Source: Lachnospiraceae bacterium (GTDB lineage Bacteria; Bacillota; Clostridia; Lachnospirales; Lachnospiraceae). From it: 64,000 bases of DNA. The stretch is from positions 24,644 to 88,643 of the forward strand of contig JAFRRM010000023.1 in assembly GCA_017428105.1 (NCBI GenBank). The letters are read 5' to 3'. The notes under the pieces are model-generated. The model saw nothing but the letters and a program-made list of their open reading frames with translations. It was not told where the DNA came from and did no database searches. The translations under genes were made by a program, and so were the position numbers. Each line of letters opens with the position of its first letter. Positions within the stretch are counted from its first letter, which is position 1. Shown one piece after another: positions 41,969 to 52,396 of the stretch.

Positions 41969-42118
41969 TCATTTGGTCTCTCTGTGCAGCGTGTGACGCT
42001 TGCAGAACGGGCAGTACTTCTTGGTTTCCAGCCGTTCCGGATGGTTCTTCTTTTCCTTGGTGGTGTTGTAGTTTCTCTGCTTGCATTCGGTGCAGGACAA
42101 GGTGATTCTGGTGCGCAT
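41969..42118 (-). CDS. rpmG: 50S ribosomal protein L33
   Basis: A 49-residue L33 of the zinc-binding type: [20 protein letters not shown] and [16 protein letters not shown] give two CxxC pairs. It starts at 42118 after GGGAGGTAGCC and heads the ribosomal block under the promoter at 42227-42256. Confidence 0.96.
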   Translation of the reverse strand: MRTRITLSCTECKQRNYNTTKEKKNHPERLETKKYCPFCKRHTLHRETK

Positions 42119-42202
42119 TTTCGGCTACCTCCCTTTATTTTTCGCGGCCGTGGCGGCGAGCCGCCGGCTGTCTTTTCTGCCGATTTTTCAGTCGACAAAA
42201 AA

Positions 42203-42256
42203 AAGACCCAAAACAGCGGCTTGTGTAGTATAGCAAAGCCCCGCGGGTCTTGTCAA
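42203..42256 (-). promoter_or_regulatory. rpmG operon promoter nested in the xth terminator
   Basis: On the minus strand TTGACA (42251-42256) and TATACT (42227-42232) are 18 bp apart. The same DNA holds an inverted repeat, AAGACCC at 42203-42209 with GGGTCTT at 42245-42251 and GCGG/CCGC inside it, followed on the minus strand by eight U residues. Transcripts coming from xth would contain both arms and could terminate; those starting at the inner promoter lack the first arm. Confidence 0.7.
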
Positions 42257-42286
42257 TAGTTTTTCCGTATGAAATCACAATGTTTT

Positions 42287-43042
42287 TTACCGGATCACGA
42301 GTTCCACCGGGCAATGGTCCGAGCCGAAGATCTCCTGGTGGATGGCAGCGCTCACCAGCCGGTCCTTCAGGCTGTCCGAGACCACGAAATAATCGATGCG
42401 CCACCCCGCGTTCCGCTCCCGGGCGCGCATCCGGTAGGACCACCAGCTGTAGGCGTCCCTGAGGTCCGGATAGAAGTACCGGAAGGTATCCGTGAAGCCG
42501 GCCGCCAGGAGTTCGGAGAACTTGCCGCGTTCCTCATCGGAGAAGCCGGCGTTCTGGCGATTCGCCGACGGATTCTTCAGGTCGATCTCCTCATGCGCGA
42601 CGTTCAGGTCGCCGCAGAGGATCACGGGCTTGGTCTGCGCGAGGCGCGACAGGTAGGCGCGGAAATCGTCCTCAAACCGCATGCGGTAATCCAGACGCTT
42701 TAAACCGTCCTGCGAGTTGGGCGTATAGCAGCAGACCAGGTACTCCTCCGGGAATTCGCAGGTGATGACCCGGCCCTCATGATCGTGCTCATCGATCCCG
42801 ATCCCGTACGTCACCGCCAGCGGCTCCTCCTTCGTCAGCACCAGCGTCCCCGAATACCCCTTTTTATCCGCATAATTCCAATATGCATGATACTGCGGCA
42901 GCTCCAGCGTCACCTGCCCCTCCTGCAGCTTGGTCTCCTGCAGACACAGGACGTCCGGATCCAGCGCGGCCACCGCCTCGTAAAAATTCTTGCCCAGCAC
43001 GGCGCGCAGGCCGTTCACGTTCCAGGAAATCAGTTTCTTCAT
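42287..43042 (-). CDS. xth: exodeoxyribonuclease III
   Basis: A 251-residue AP endonuclease/3'-exonuclease for base-excision repair. LISWNVNGLRAVLGKNF, CLQETKL with the metal Glu, VILCGDLNVAHEEIDLKNP, GWRIDYFVVS and the C-terminal FGSDHCPVELV with catalytic His are all present. The ATG at 43042 is spaced well from AAAAAGG; a GTG nine bases upstream is possible but too close. A hairpin repeat lies 16 bp upstream of the start. Confidence 0.96.
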   Translation of the reverse strand: MKKLISWNVNGLRAVLGKNFYEAVAALDPDVLCLQETKLQEGQVTLELPQYHAYWNYADKKGYSGTLVLTKEEPLAVTYGIGIDEHDHEGRVITCEFPEEYLVCCYTPNSQDGLKRLDYRMRFEDDFRAYLSRLAQTKPVILCGDLNVAHEEIDLKNPSANRQNAGFSDEERGKFSELLAAGFTDTFRYFYPDLRDAYSWWSYRMRARERNAGWRIDYFVVSDSLKDRLVSAAIHQEIFGSDHCPVELVIR

Positions 43043-43058
43043 GATCTGCACCTTTTTC

Positions 43059-43083
43059 TGACAGGGGGACGGTTCCTTTGTCA
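43059..43083 (+). repeat. copy of the TGACA/TGTCA hairpin repeat upstream of xth
   Basis: Identical over 25 bases to the copies at 7057-7081 and 7089-7113. It has the same orientation relative to the gene behind it (xth) as those have to thiN. A further, poorly preserved copy seems to follow at about 43091-43113. Confidence 0.85.
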
Positions 43084-43157
43084 GCTTTTGCGACAGAGGG
43101 ACGCTCCTTCCTTCAGGTCTCCGCAGCGGAGGGACCTTTCTTCCGCCACTCCCTGAT

Positions 43158-43186
43158 AAAAAAGAGGGGCGGCCGCGGCCGCCCCT
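43158..43186 (-). terminator. intrinsic terminator of rny
   Basis: A perfect palindrome of 22 bases (43165-43186, AGGGGCGGCCG with its complement) is followed on the minus strand by CTTTTTT. Confidence 0.9.
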
Positions 43187-43198
43187 GCGGGTCTCTCG

Positions 43199-44782
43199 TT
43201 ATTTCGCGTAGTCGACGGTCCGGGATTCCCGGATGACGTTGACTTTGATCTGGCCGGGGTATTCCATTTCGTCCTCGATGCGCTTGGCGATGTCGTGGGC
43301 GAGGACGACCATGGCGTCGTCGTTGATCTGCTCCGGCACGACCATCACGCGGACTTCGCGGCCGGCCTGAATGGCAAAGGATTTGTCCACGCCCTTGAAG
43401 GAGTTGGTGATCTCCTCCAGCTGGGACAGCCGGTTGGTGTAGGTCTCCAGGGTATCCCGGCGGGCACCGGGACGGGCCGCGGAGATCGCGTCTGCCGCCT
43501 GCACCACGCAGGAGATGAGGGACGTGGGCTCCACGTCGCCGTGATGGGATTCCACCGCGTTGATGACCGTGGCGTTCTCCTTGTACTTGCGGCACAGCTC
43601 GGCGCCGATCTGCACATGGGAGCCTTCCATTTCCTGGTCCACGCTCTTGCCGATGTCATGCAGCAGGCCCGCGCGCTTCGCCAGGCGGACGTCCAGTCCC
43701 AGCTCGCCGGCCAGCAGGCCGGACAGGTGGGCCACCTCGATGGAGTGCTTCAGGGCGTTCTGGCCGTAGCTGGCGCGGAAATGCATCTTGCCCAGCAGGC
43801 GGATCAGTTCGGGATGGATGCCGTGGACGCCGACCTCCAGGATGGCGGCCTCGCCCTTCTCCTTCATGATCTCCTCGACTTCCTTCTGGGCCTTCTTGAC
43901 CACTTCCTCGATCCGGGCGGGATGGATGCGGCCGTCCAGGATCAGCTTTTCCAGCGCGATCCGGGCCACTTCCCGGCGGGTCAGGTCGAAGCCGCTGATG
44001 ACCACCGCTTCCGGCGTGTCGTCGATGATCAGTTCGACGCCGGTGGCCTGCTCCAGCGCGCGGATGTTGCGGCCTTCGCGGCCGATGATGCGGCCTTTCA
44101 TCTCGTCATTGGGCAGGGACACCACGGAGATGGAGGTCTCGGACACGTGGTCCGCCGCGCATTTCTGGATGGCGGTCGTGATATACTCTTTGGCTTTCTT
44201 GGAGGCGTCTTCCTTCGCGCGGGCATTGATCTCGCGCAGGCGCTTGGCGATGTCGTGTTCGGCATCTTCCGTCACGCTCTGGATCAGGAATTCCTTCGCC
44301 TGTTCCTTGGTGAGTCCGGAGAGCTGCTCCAGCTTTTCCTGCTGCCGGCGCACCAGTTCTTCGGCTTCCTGTTCTTTTTTCTTTAATCTTTCATCCCTGG
44401 CCTGGACGCTCTGTTCTTTTTTCTCCAGCGCTTCGGTCTTCCTGTCCAGGTTCTCTTCCTTGCTCTGGACCCGCTGTTCGGCTTTTCTCAGCTCGGCCCG
44501 GCGTTCTTTTGCTTCCCGCTCCAGTTCGTTCTTGGCAGCGATGTTTTCTTCCTTGGCTTCCAGCAGCGCTTCGCGCTTCTTTTCCGCCGCTTCCTTCAAT
44601 GCTTCATCTATGATTTCACGTGATTTCACTTCGGCCGAGCCGACGGTGGTCTCAAAGATCTTCCGCTGGCGCGCCGCCGAAATGACCCACGACAGAATGG
44701 CCGCAGCAAGGATCAGGATCAGGGCGATCAGCAGGGTCGTCCACTTCCCCAGGGCTGCGACGTAGATCATTCCATTGGTCAC
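43199..44782 (-). CDS. rny: ribonuclease Y
   Basis: The 527-residue membrane-anchored endoribonuclease that starts mRNA decay in Firmicutes. A transmembrane helix (about 15-35) is followed by a long coiled coil (40-190), a KH domain with [16 protein letters not shown] (near 215-230), and an HD domain with [13 protein letters not shown] (His-Asp near 373). The start is GTG at 44782, well spaced from AAGGAGG. Confidence 0.97.
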   Translation of the reverse strand: MTNGMIYVAALGKWTTLLIALILILAAAILSWVISAARQRKIFETTVGSAEVKSREIIDEALKEAAEKKREALLEAKEENIAAKNELEREAKERRAELRKAEQRVQSKEENLDRKTEALEKKEQSVQARDERLKKKEQEAEELVRRQQEKLEQLSGLTKEQAKEFLIQSVTEDAEHDIAKRLREINARAKEDASKKAKEYITTAIQKCAADHVSETSISVVSLPNDEMKGRIIGREGRNIRALEQATGVELIIDDTPEAVVISGFDLTRREVARIALEKLILDGRIHPARIEEVVKKAQKEVEEIMKEKGEAAILEVGVHGIHPELIRLLGKMHFRASYGQNALKHSIEVAHLSGLLAGELGLDVRLAKRAGLLHDIGKSVDQEMEGSHVQIGAELCRKYKENATVINAVESHHGDVEPTSLISCVVQAADAISAARPGARRDTLETYTNRLSQLEEITNSFKGVDKSFAIQAGREVRVMVVPEQINDDAMVVLAHDIAKRIEDEMEYPGQIKVNVIRESRTVDYAK

Positions 44783-44854
44783 AGGAGCACCTCCTTCATT
44801 CTATTTTCAACGTCCGGACAACCATAAAGAACAGCTGTCCGCCGCATCGTTCTC

Positions 44855-44883
44855 ATTATAGTCAGAAACCCGTGAAGTGTCAA
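44855..44883 (-). promoter_or_regulatory. consensus promoter of rny
   Basis: On the minus strand TTGACA (44878-44883) and TATAAT (44855-44860) are exactly consensus and 17 bp apart. Confidence 0.88.
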
Positions 44884-44902
44884 GGGAGGAGGAGACCGAA
44901 AA

Positions 44903-44938
44903 AAACAAAAAAAAGAGGGCGGACGAAAGCGTCCGCCC
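44903..44938 (-). terminator. intrinsic terminator of the purine operon
   Basis: Arms GGGCGGACG and CGTCCGCCC (44917-44925, 44930-44938) around a 4-base loop, followed on the minus strand by CTCTTTTTTTT. It lies 23 bp after the purL stop. Confidence 0.92.
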
Positions 44939-44961
44939 CCTGCGGGCGTCCGGCAGAGCGG

Positions 44962-47900
44962 TCACCCTCTGAAATATTTTGCCGCCGCTTCAAACAGCTT
45001 CAGGTCATATTCGCCGGGGACGTTCCTGTACAGGTGGCGGCCGGTGCGCTCGCTGTGGCCCATCTTGCCGAGGATGCGGCCGTCCGGGGAGGTGAGGCCT
45101 TCCACGGCCAGCAGGGAGCCGTTCGGGTTGTACGCGATCTCCATGCTCGGAAGACCGGCCCGGTCCACGTAGCGGGTGGCGATCTGGTCGCCGCGCACGA
45201 GTTGTTCCAGCATGGCCGTCGGCGCGGTGAAGCGCCCTTCGCCGTGGGAGACCGGGACCGTGACGATATCGCCCTCGTTCATCAGCGACAGCCACGGCGA
45301 ACGGACGGATTCGACGCGGGTGCGCACCAGTCTGGACTGGTGGCGGCCGATGGTGTTGAAGGTCAGGGTCGGGAAATCGCCTTCCGCGTCCAGGATGCGG
45401 CCCGCATGGATCAGGCCCAGCTTGATCAGCGCCTGGAAGCCGTTGCAGATGCCCAGGATCAGGCCGCCGCGGCGGTCCATCAGGTCAGTGACGCCTTCTT
45501 TCACCGCTTCATTGCGGAAGAAGGCGGTGATGAATTTCGCGCTTCCTTCGGGCTCGTCGCCGCCGGAAAAGCCGCCGGGGATGAAGATGCCCTGCGCTTC
45601 CTTCAGCGCTTCCGCGAACTCATCCACCGAGCCCGCGATCTCCTGCGCGCTCCGGTTGCGGATCACCATGACCCGCGCCTTCATGCCCGCCCGTTCCACC
45701 GCGCGCGCGGAATCGAACTCGCAGTTCGTGCCCGGGAATACGGGGATCAGGAAGGACGGCGCCTGGCCGGCGCGGAGCGGCAGCGGCCCCCTGGCCGCGG
45801 TCTCCGGCGCGGGCCGCGTCTTCTCGGCAGGTCTTGCGGCGCAGCAGCAGACGGGAGCGAGGGAGACGGAAGGAGCGGCGGGAACGTCGTTCAGTTTGTA
45901 GACGGGTTCGAGCCGGGCTTCGTAGAGGGTCTCCAGTTCTTCCAGGGAAACGCGGTCGGCGCCGCGGATCAGGGCGGGATCGCTCACGGTGCGGGCGATC
46001 TCGCGGCCGAGCTGCATCGTGCCGGTCATTTCCAGCAGGAAGGAGCCCCAGGCGGGGGCGAACAGCTCTTCCGCAGGGACCGATGCGTCAAATTCCGCGC
46101 CGATGCGGTTGCCGATGGCCATCTTGAAGACGGCGTCGGCGAGGCCGCCGCTGCCCAGCGCCCAGGCCGAGACGGCTTTCTTCTCGCGCAGGAGCTTTGT
46201 CACCTGGGCGAAAACGATCTTCAGGCTGTCGGGCTGCGGCAGGCCGTCCTCATCCGTTTCCGGAGACAGGAGGACCAGGCGGTTGCCCGCTTCCTTCAGC
46301 TCGGGCGAGGCGATCTGCCCCGTCTCCGCGGTGGTCACCGCGAACGAGACCAGGGTGGGCGGGACGTGGATGTCCTCAAAGGAGCCGCTCATGGAGTCCT
46401 TGCCGCCGATCGCGCCGTAGCCCAGATCCAGCTGCGCGCGGAAGGCGCCGAGCAGCGCCGCCAGAGGCTTGCCCCAGCGTTCCGGATCGCGGCCGAGTTT
46501 CTCAAAATACTCCTGAAAACTCAGGTAAACATCGTCGAAGCCCGCGCCGGCCGCCACCAGTTTGGAAACGGACTCCACCACGGCCAGATAAGCGCCGCGG
46601 TAAGGGTCCGATTCGGACAGATACGGGTCGAAGCCGTAGGCCATCGCCGAGCAGGTATCCGTTTCGCCCTGCAGGAGCGGGATCTTGTGGACCATGGCCT
46701 GGATGGGCGTCTTCTGATAAATGCCGCCGAAAGGCATCAGCACGGTGGCCGCGCCGATGGTGGAGTCGAAGCGCTCGGACAGGCCCTGGCGGGAGCAGTA
46801 CGCGAGCGAGGAGACCATTTCGCGGAGGGCGGCGGGGAGATCGGTCACAGGCCGCGCCTCTTCGCCGGATTTCCGAGGGGGAAGGACACGGGCGGCGGCT
46901 TCTTTGGGAGCGCCGTTGGAGTTCAGGAAGTCGCGGCTGACGTCGACGATGCGGGCACCGTTCCAGTGCATGACCAGGCGGGGCTCCTTCGTGACGCGGG
47001 CGACGGGGACGGCGGAAAGGTTCTCGCCGGCGGCCAGGGCCAGGAAGTGCTCCAGGTCGGCGGGATCCACGACGACGGCCATGCGCTCCTGGGATTCGGA
47101 GATGGCCAGTTCGGTGCCGTCCAGACCTTCGTATTTCTTCGGAACTTTATCCAGGTCGATGGAGAGGCCGTCCGCCAGTTCACCGATGGCCACGGACACG
47201 CCGCCCGCGCCGAAGTCGTTGCAGCGCTTGATCAGGCGGGTCGCCTCCGGGTCGCGGAACAGGCGCTGCAGCTTGCGTTCCTCGGGCGCGTTGCCCTTCT
47301 GGACTTCCGCGCCGCAGGTCTCCACGGAGTGGGAGTCATGGGCCTTGGAGGAGCCCGTGGCCCCGCCGATGCCGTCGCGCCCGGTGGCGCCGCCCAGCAG
47401 GATCACCACGTCGCCGGGAACGGGCTGCTCGCGCCGCACGTTTTCCGCGGGCGCCGCCGCGATCACCGCGCCGATCTCCATGCGCTTGGCCGCGTAGCCG
47501 GGGTGGTACAGCTCGTCCACCAGGCCCGTGGCCAGGCCGATCTGGTTGCCGTAGGACGAATAGCCCGCGGCCGCGCCGGTCACGATGCTGCGCTGCGGCA
47601 GTTTTCCGGGGATGGTCTCGCTTAAGGGGACGGTCGGATCCGCCGCGCCGGTCACGCGCATCGCGCCGTATACGTAAGCCCGGCCGGACAGCGGGTCCCG
47701 GATGGCGCCGCCGATGCAGGTGGCCGCGCCGCCGAAGGGCTCGATCTCCGTCGGGTGGTTGTGCGTCTCATTCTTGAACAGCAGCAGCCAGGGCTCGGGC
47801 TTTCCGTCCACCCGCACCTCCATCTTCACGGTGCAGGCATTGATCTCCTCGGATTCGTCCAGCTTGTCCAGTTTGCCCTGGCGCTTCAATTCCTTGACGG

Positions 47901-48708
47901 CGATGGTCGCCAGGTCCATCAGGCACACCGGCTTTTTCACCTTCAGGTCCCTGCGCAGCGCGAGGTACTCCTCGTACGTCTTCTGCACGCGGGGGTCCTC
48001 GAAGCTCACGTCCGTGAGTTCGGTGAGGAAGGTGGTGTGGCGGCAGTGATCGGACCAGTAGGTATCGATCATGCGGATCTCCGTAATGGTGGGATCGCGC
48101 CGTTCCTTCTTAAAATAATTCTGGCAGAAGGCGATGTCCTTTTCGTCCATCGCCAGGCCGTAGTTCCGGACGAAGGCGGCCAGACCGTCCCTGTCCAGGT
48201 CGCGGAAGCCGGTGAGCACGGCGACCGGTTCCGGGGCGTCGTACTGCATCTTCAGGGTCTCCGGCTTTTCCAGGGACGCCTCGCGGGCCTCCACCGGGTT
48301 GATCACGTGCTTTTTAAAGGCGGCCAGTTCCGCCTCCGAAACGGCCCCGTACAGGGCGTAGACCCGGGCGGAAGCCACCGCGGGCCGGTCGCCGCGGGAG
48401 ATGATCTGGATGCACTGGGCCGCGGAATCCGCCCGCTGGTCAAACTGGCCGGGCAGATATTCCACCGCGAACACGGCGGCTCCCGACAGGTCCGGCTCCT
48501 CGTAAACATAGTCCACCGAAGGATCGGAAAACACGTTCCGCACGGCGTTTTCAAACAGTGCCGGCGTCACGTCCTCCACGTCGTAGCGGTTGAGCAGCCG
48601 CAGCCGCTCCAGCCCGGCGATGCCCAGCAGTTCGCGGCCTTCCTGCAGCAGCTCCCGGGCCGCCAGATCGTTGCCTTCCTTCTTTTCCACGAAAATACGG
48701 TAAACCAT
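44962..48708 (-). CDS. purL: phosphoribosylformylglycinamidine synthase, single-chain form
   Basis: A 1248-residue enzyme converting FGAR, glutamine and ATP to FGAM. The synthetase part has TYWSDHCRHTTFLTEL, FKNETHNHPTEIEPFGGAAT (ATP and Mg site) and VILLGGATGRDGIGGAT. The C-terminal class I glutaminase (from about residue 1000) has FPGTNCEFDSARA, the catalytic Cys in LGICNGFQAL (about 1090) and the His-Glu pair in VSHGEGRF. This fused PurL-PurQ form without PurS is common in Clostridia. It is the last gene of the purine operon. Confidence 0.97.
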   Translation of the reverse strand: MVYRIFVEKKEGNDLAARELLQEGRELLGIAGLERLRLLNRYDVEDVTPALFENAVRNVFSDPSVDYVYEEPDLSGAAVFAVEYLPGQFDQRADSAAQCIQIISRGDRPAVASARVYALYGAVSEAELAAFKKHVINPVEAREASLEKPETLKMQYDAPEPVAVLTGFRDLDRDGLAAFVRNYGLAMDEKDIAFCQNYFKKERRDPTITEIRMIDTYWSDHCRHTTFLTELTDVSFEDPRVQKTYEEYLALRRDLKVKKPVCLMDLATIAVKELKRQGKLDKLDESEEINACTVKMEVRVDGKPEPWLLLFKNETHNHPTEIEPFGGAATCIGGAIRDPLSGRAYVYGAMRVTGAADPTVPLSETIPGKLPQRSIVTGAAAGYSSYGNQIGLATGLVDELYHPGYAAKRMEIGAVIAAAPAENVRREQPVPGDVVILLGGATGRDGIGGATGSSKAHDSHSVETCGAEVQKGNAPEERKLQRLFRDPEATRLIKRCNDFGAGGVSVAIGELADGLSIDLDKVPKKYEGLDGTELAISESQERMAVVVDPADLEHFLALAAGENLSAVPVARVTKEPRLVMHWNGARIVDVSRDFLNSNGAPKEAAARVLPPRKSGEEARPVTDLPAALREMVSSLAYCSRQGLSERFDSTIGAATVLMPFGGIYQKTPIQAMVHKIPLLQGETDTCSAMAYGFDPYLSESDPYRGAYLAVVESVSKLVAAGAGFDDVYLSFQEYFEKLGRDPERWGKPLAALLGAFRAQLDLGYGAIGGKDSMSGSFEDIHVPPTLVSFAVTTAETGQIASPELKEAGNRLVLLSPETDEDGLPQPDSLKIVFAQVTKLLREKKAVSAWALGSGGLADAVFKMAIGNRIGAEFDASVPAEELFAPAWGSFLLEMTGTMQLGREIARTVSDPALIRGADRVSLEELETLYEARLEPVYKLNDVPAAPSVSLAPVCCCAARPAEKTRPAPETAARGPLPLRAGQAPSFLIPVFPGTNCEFDSARAVERAGMKARVMVIRNRSAQEIAGSVDEFAEALKEAQGIFIPGGFSGGDEPEGSAKFITAFFRNEAVKEGVTDLMDRRGGLILGICNGFQALIKLGLIHAGRILDAEGDFPTLTFNTIGRHQSRLVRTRVESVRSPWLSLMNEGDIVTVPVSHGEGRFTAPTAMLEQLVRGDQIATRYVDRAGLPSMEIAYNPNGSLLAVEGLTSPDGRILGKMGHSERTGRHLYRNVPGEYDLKLFEAAAKYFRG

Positions 48709-48726
48709 AAGTTTTCCTTTCTGTAT

Positions 48727-49992
<1,266 letters not shown>

Positions 49993-50023
49993 CTTCTTCT
50001 CCCGAAAAACAGCCGCAGCCGTT

Positions 50024-50242
50024 TCATTCATGCAGTACGCTCCACTTTTCCCAGTGTTGGCAGAAACTGTTCGCCCGGCGGTCCGTATGGTTGAAATAGG
50101 CGCTGCTGCGGTTGTAGCAGCGGCCGGTCTCATTGATATCGTCCACTTTGGCCCGGTAGCCGTAGCGGTCCGTGGTATAACGGGAACCGCCCCAGTATTC
50201 GCAGGTCACGCAGTATTCCCGGCTGGGGGTAAATTCATTCAT
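50024..50242 (-). CDS. small Cys-containing protein of unknown function
   Basis: A 72-residue soluble protein, MNEFTPSREYCVTCEYWGG at the start, with four cysteines (11, 14, 42, 61) that could hold one metal ion or iron-sulfur cluster, and many aromatic and Arg residues. GGAAGAGGG precedes the ATG. It fits neatly between purH (17 bp) and purD (31 bp), with the same codon character as its neighbours, so it is probably expressed. I recognise no family; a role in purine synthesis is suggested only by location. Confidence 0.7.
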   Translation of the reverse strand: MNEFTPSREYCVTCEYWGGSRYTTDRYGYRAKVDDINETGRCYNRSSAYFNHTDRRANSFCQHWEKWSVLHE

Positions 50243-50259
50243 CCCTCTTCCCCCGCCGC

Positions 50260-51444
50260 TCAGTGATGGAACAGGCGCATGCCCGTGAACGCCATCACCA
50301 TGTCGTATTTGTCGCAGGCTTCGATGACCGCGTCGTCGCGGATGGAGCCGCCGGGCTCCGCCACGTAAGACACGCCCGACAGCCTGCCGCGCTCGATGGA
50401 ATCGCTGAACGGGAAGAACGCGTCGGAGCCGAGCGCCACGCCGGTCTTCGTATCCAGGAGGGCGCGCTTGTCCGCCTGAGTAAGCGGTTCGGGGCGCTCC
50501 GTGAAGTATTTCTGCCAGATGCCCTCCGCACAGACGTCCTCTTCATTCTGGTTGATGTAGCCGTCGATCACGTTGTCGCGTTCGGGGCGGCCCAGATCTT
50601 CGCGGAACGGCAGGCCGAGCACCTTCGGGCTCTGGCGCAGCCACCAGGTATCCGCCTTGCCGCCCGCCAGCCGCGTGCAGTGGATGCGGGACTGCTGGCC
50701 GGCGCCCACGCCGATAGCCTGGCCGTCCACCGCGAAGCACACGGAATTGGACTGCGTATACTTCAGCGTGATCAGGGACACGATCAGGTCGCGCGCCGCG
50801 CTGTCGGGCAGATCCTTATTTTTCGTCACGATGTTGTTCAGCAGCTCGCGGTCGATGCGGAAATTGTTGCGGCCCTGTTCGAACGTCACGCCGAAGACCT
50901 GCTTGGTCTCCTTCTCCGCGGGGACGTAGTCCGGATCGATGGCGATCACGTTGTAGCCGCCTTTGCGCTTGGTCTTTAAGATCGCCAGCGCCTCGTCCGT
51001 ATAGCCGGGCGCGATCACGCCGTCGGACACCTCGCGCTTGATCAGGCTGGCCGTCACGGCGTCGCACTCATCGGAAAGCGCGACGAAATCGCCGAAGGAG
51101 CACAGCCGGTCCGTGCCGCGGGCGCGGGCATAGGCGCAGGCCAGGGGCGACTCGTCCAGTCCGGGCACGTCATCCACGAAGCACGCCTTCTTCAGTTCCG
51201 GCGACAGCGGCAGCGCCACCGCCGCGGAGGTGGGCGACACGTGCTTGAAGGACGTGGCCGCCGGCAGACCCAGCGCCGTCTTCAGTTCCTTCACCAGCTG
51301 CCACGCATTGAACGCGTCCAGCAGATTGATATAGCCCGGCCGGCCGTTCAGCACGGTGATGGGCAGTTCCGAGCCGTCCGCCATGAATATGCGGGCCGGT
51401 TTCTGATTCGGGTTGCAGCCGTATTTGAGTTCGAGTTCGTTCAT
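50260..51444 (-). CDS. purH: AICAR transformylase, stand-alone domain of PurH
   Basis: A 394-residue protein matching only the C-terminal transformylase part of bifunctional PurH. ELKYGCNPNQKPARIF, SFKHVSPTSAAVALPL with the catalytic Lys-His, KYTQSNSVCFAVDGQAIGVG and QQSRIHCTRLAGGKAD are present; the IMP cyclohydrolase MGS-like domain is missing. The cyclohydrolase function is supplied by the upstream purO. It uses 10-formyl-THF. The ATG at 51444 is better spaced from AAAGGA than one nine bases upstream. Confidence 0.95.
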   Translation of the reverse strand: MNELELKYGCNPNQKPARIFMADGSELPITVLNGRPGYINLLDAFNAWQLVKELKTALGLPAATSFKHVSPTSAAVALPLSPELKKACFVDDVPGLDESPLACAYARARGTDRLCSFGDFVALSDECDAVTASLIKREVSDGVIAPGYTDEALAILKTKRKGGYNVIAIDPDYVPAEKETKQVFGVTFEQGRNNFRIDRELLNNIVTKNKDLPDSAARDLIVSLITLKYTQSNSVCFAVDGQAIGVGAGQQSRIHCTRLAGGKADTWWLRQSPKVLGLPFREDLGRPERDNVIDGYINQNEEDVCAEGIWQKYFTERPEPLTQADKRALLDTKTGVALGSDAFFPFSDSIERGRLSGVSYVAEPGGSIRDDAVIEACDKYDMVMAFTGMRLFHH

Positions 51445-51538
51445 GATCGACATCCTTTCGCAGTAATATAGGCAGCGGACAAGCGATCCGGAAAGCTGCT
51501 TATCCGGCGGTCAGGCAGTGAGCAAGCGGCTCAACGAT

Positions 51539-51573
51539 ACTTTTCGATCCCCCTTCTGCGGGGCGAGAAAAGT
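51539..51573 (-). repeat. solitary copy of the purine-operon hairpin element
   Basis: ACTTTTC at 51539-51545 and GAAAAGT at 51567-51573 enclose a CCCC/GGGG inner stem. The same element recurs three times at 52486-52935. It lies in the 145-bp purO-purH gap, in which I see nothing else. Confidence 0.75.
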
Positions 51574-51589
51574 TTTCGTCGAGACGTGA

Positions 51590-52309
51590 TCACACGTTTT
51601 TATTGTAAAGCCGGTCTTTCGACTGGCCGTTCTTCACGTTCACGCTGACGGCATAGAGCGAGATCTTGTTGTTCGCGTCCAGAGACGACCACAGCGTATC
51701 GCACCACGCGTCGAAATCATCCTCCATCGCCACGCGCTCCGGCTCGCCCTGGAACGTGGGCAGCGGATTGCCGTCGCACACGTAGGTGTGCAGGAAATGG
51801 CCCAGGCCCGGAATGCCCGGGTAGGCGAAATGGTAGCGGGCGCAGGCGCTTCCGGCCTCATCCGCGCTCTTTAAAATACTCATTTCGTAATTGAAATGCC
51901 GCGGCTCGAAATTCAGCACCGCGCTGATGCGGGGCGTGAAATTGGGCCCGTCCGGCTCAAACTCGCGGCTCGTGAGCGACTCCGCAAAGCCCTTGCCCAT
52001 AAGGAACCCGTCGCGGACCGTATCCGTCTGGTCCCCGTTCGTCACGATGAGGTGATTCTTATACTGGCGCAGCGCCGCGTAAATGATCAGGCTCGGATCC
52101 TCCACCTTCGACGGATCGAACGGTTCCGTAAACACCGCGCCTTCCTTCTTCACGAACACCCGGTTCCTCGAATTCACGCTGCGTCCCATGATAAAATACG
52201 CCGCTACCGCATGCTCTCCGTCCGGCGTCATCCCCACGATGATCCCCCGTCCCGGATACGTATTCCACACCAGCAGCTCCGTCAGCGACTTCTTGTCATA
52301 AATCCCCAT
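51590..52309 (-). CDS. purO: IMP cyclohydrolase, archaeal PurO-type
   Basis: A 239-residue protein of the IMP cyclohydrolase family first known from archaea (PurO), which closes FAICAR to IMP. LVWNTYPGRGIIVGMTPDGE, AAYFIMGRSVNSRNRVFV and PRISAVLNFEPRHFNYEMSI are the recognisable blocks. Situated beside a transformylase-only PurH, it completes the last two steps of purine synthesis. The upstream 658-bp gap to purN holds a tandem repeat array. Confidence 0.92.
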   Translation of the reverse strand: MGIYDKKSLTELLVWNTYPGRGIIVGMTPDGEHAVAAYFIMGRSVNSRNRVFVKKEGAVFTEPFDPSKVEDPSLIIYAALRQYKNHLIVTNGDQTDTVRDGFLMGKGFAESLTSREFEPDGPNFTPRISAVLNFEPRHFNYEMSILKSADEAGSACARYHFAYPGIPGLGHFLHTYVCDGNPLPTFQGEPERVAMEDDFDAWCDTLWSSLDANNKISLYAVSVNVKNGQSKDRLYNKNV

Positions 52310-52396
52310 GATACCCTCCTGAAAAATGAACTATATTCCGAAAAACCTTATACCATCCATAAAAATGTGCCGTCCCCGCCTGTTTTCCCCCTTCCT

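Noticed and set aside
44872..47625. Long plus-strand open frame opposite purL, and similar long frames opposite the U32 peptidase, glycan genes and rny
   Set aside because: They are antisense shadows in GC-rich DNA, lack start signals and encode low-complexity Arg/Ala/Gly-rich sequence, while the minus-strand genes have clear families.
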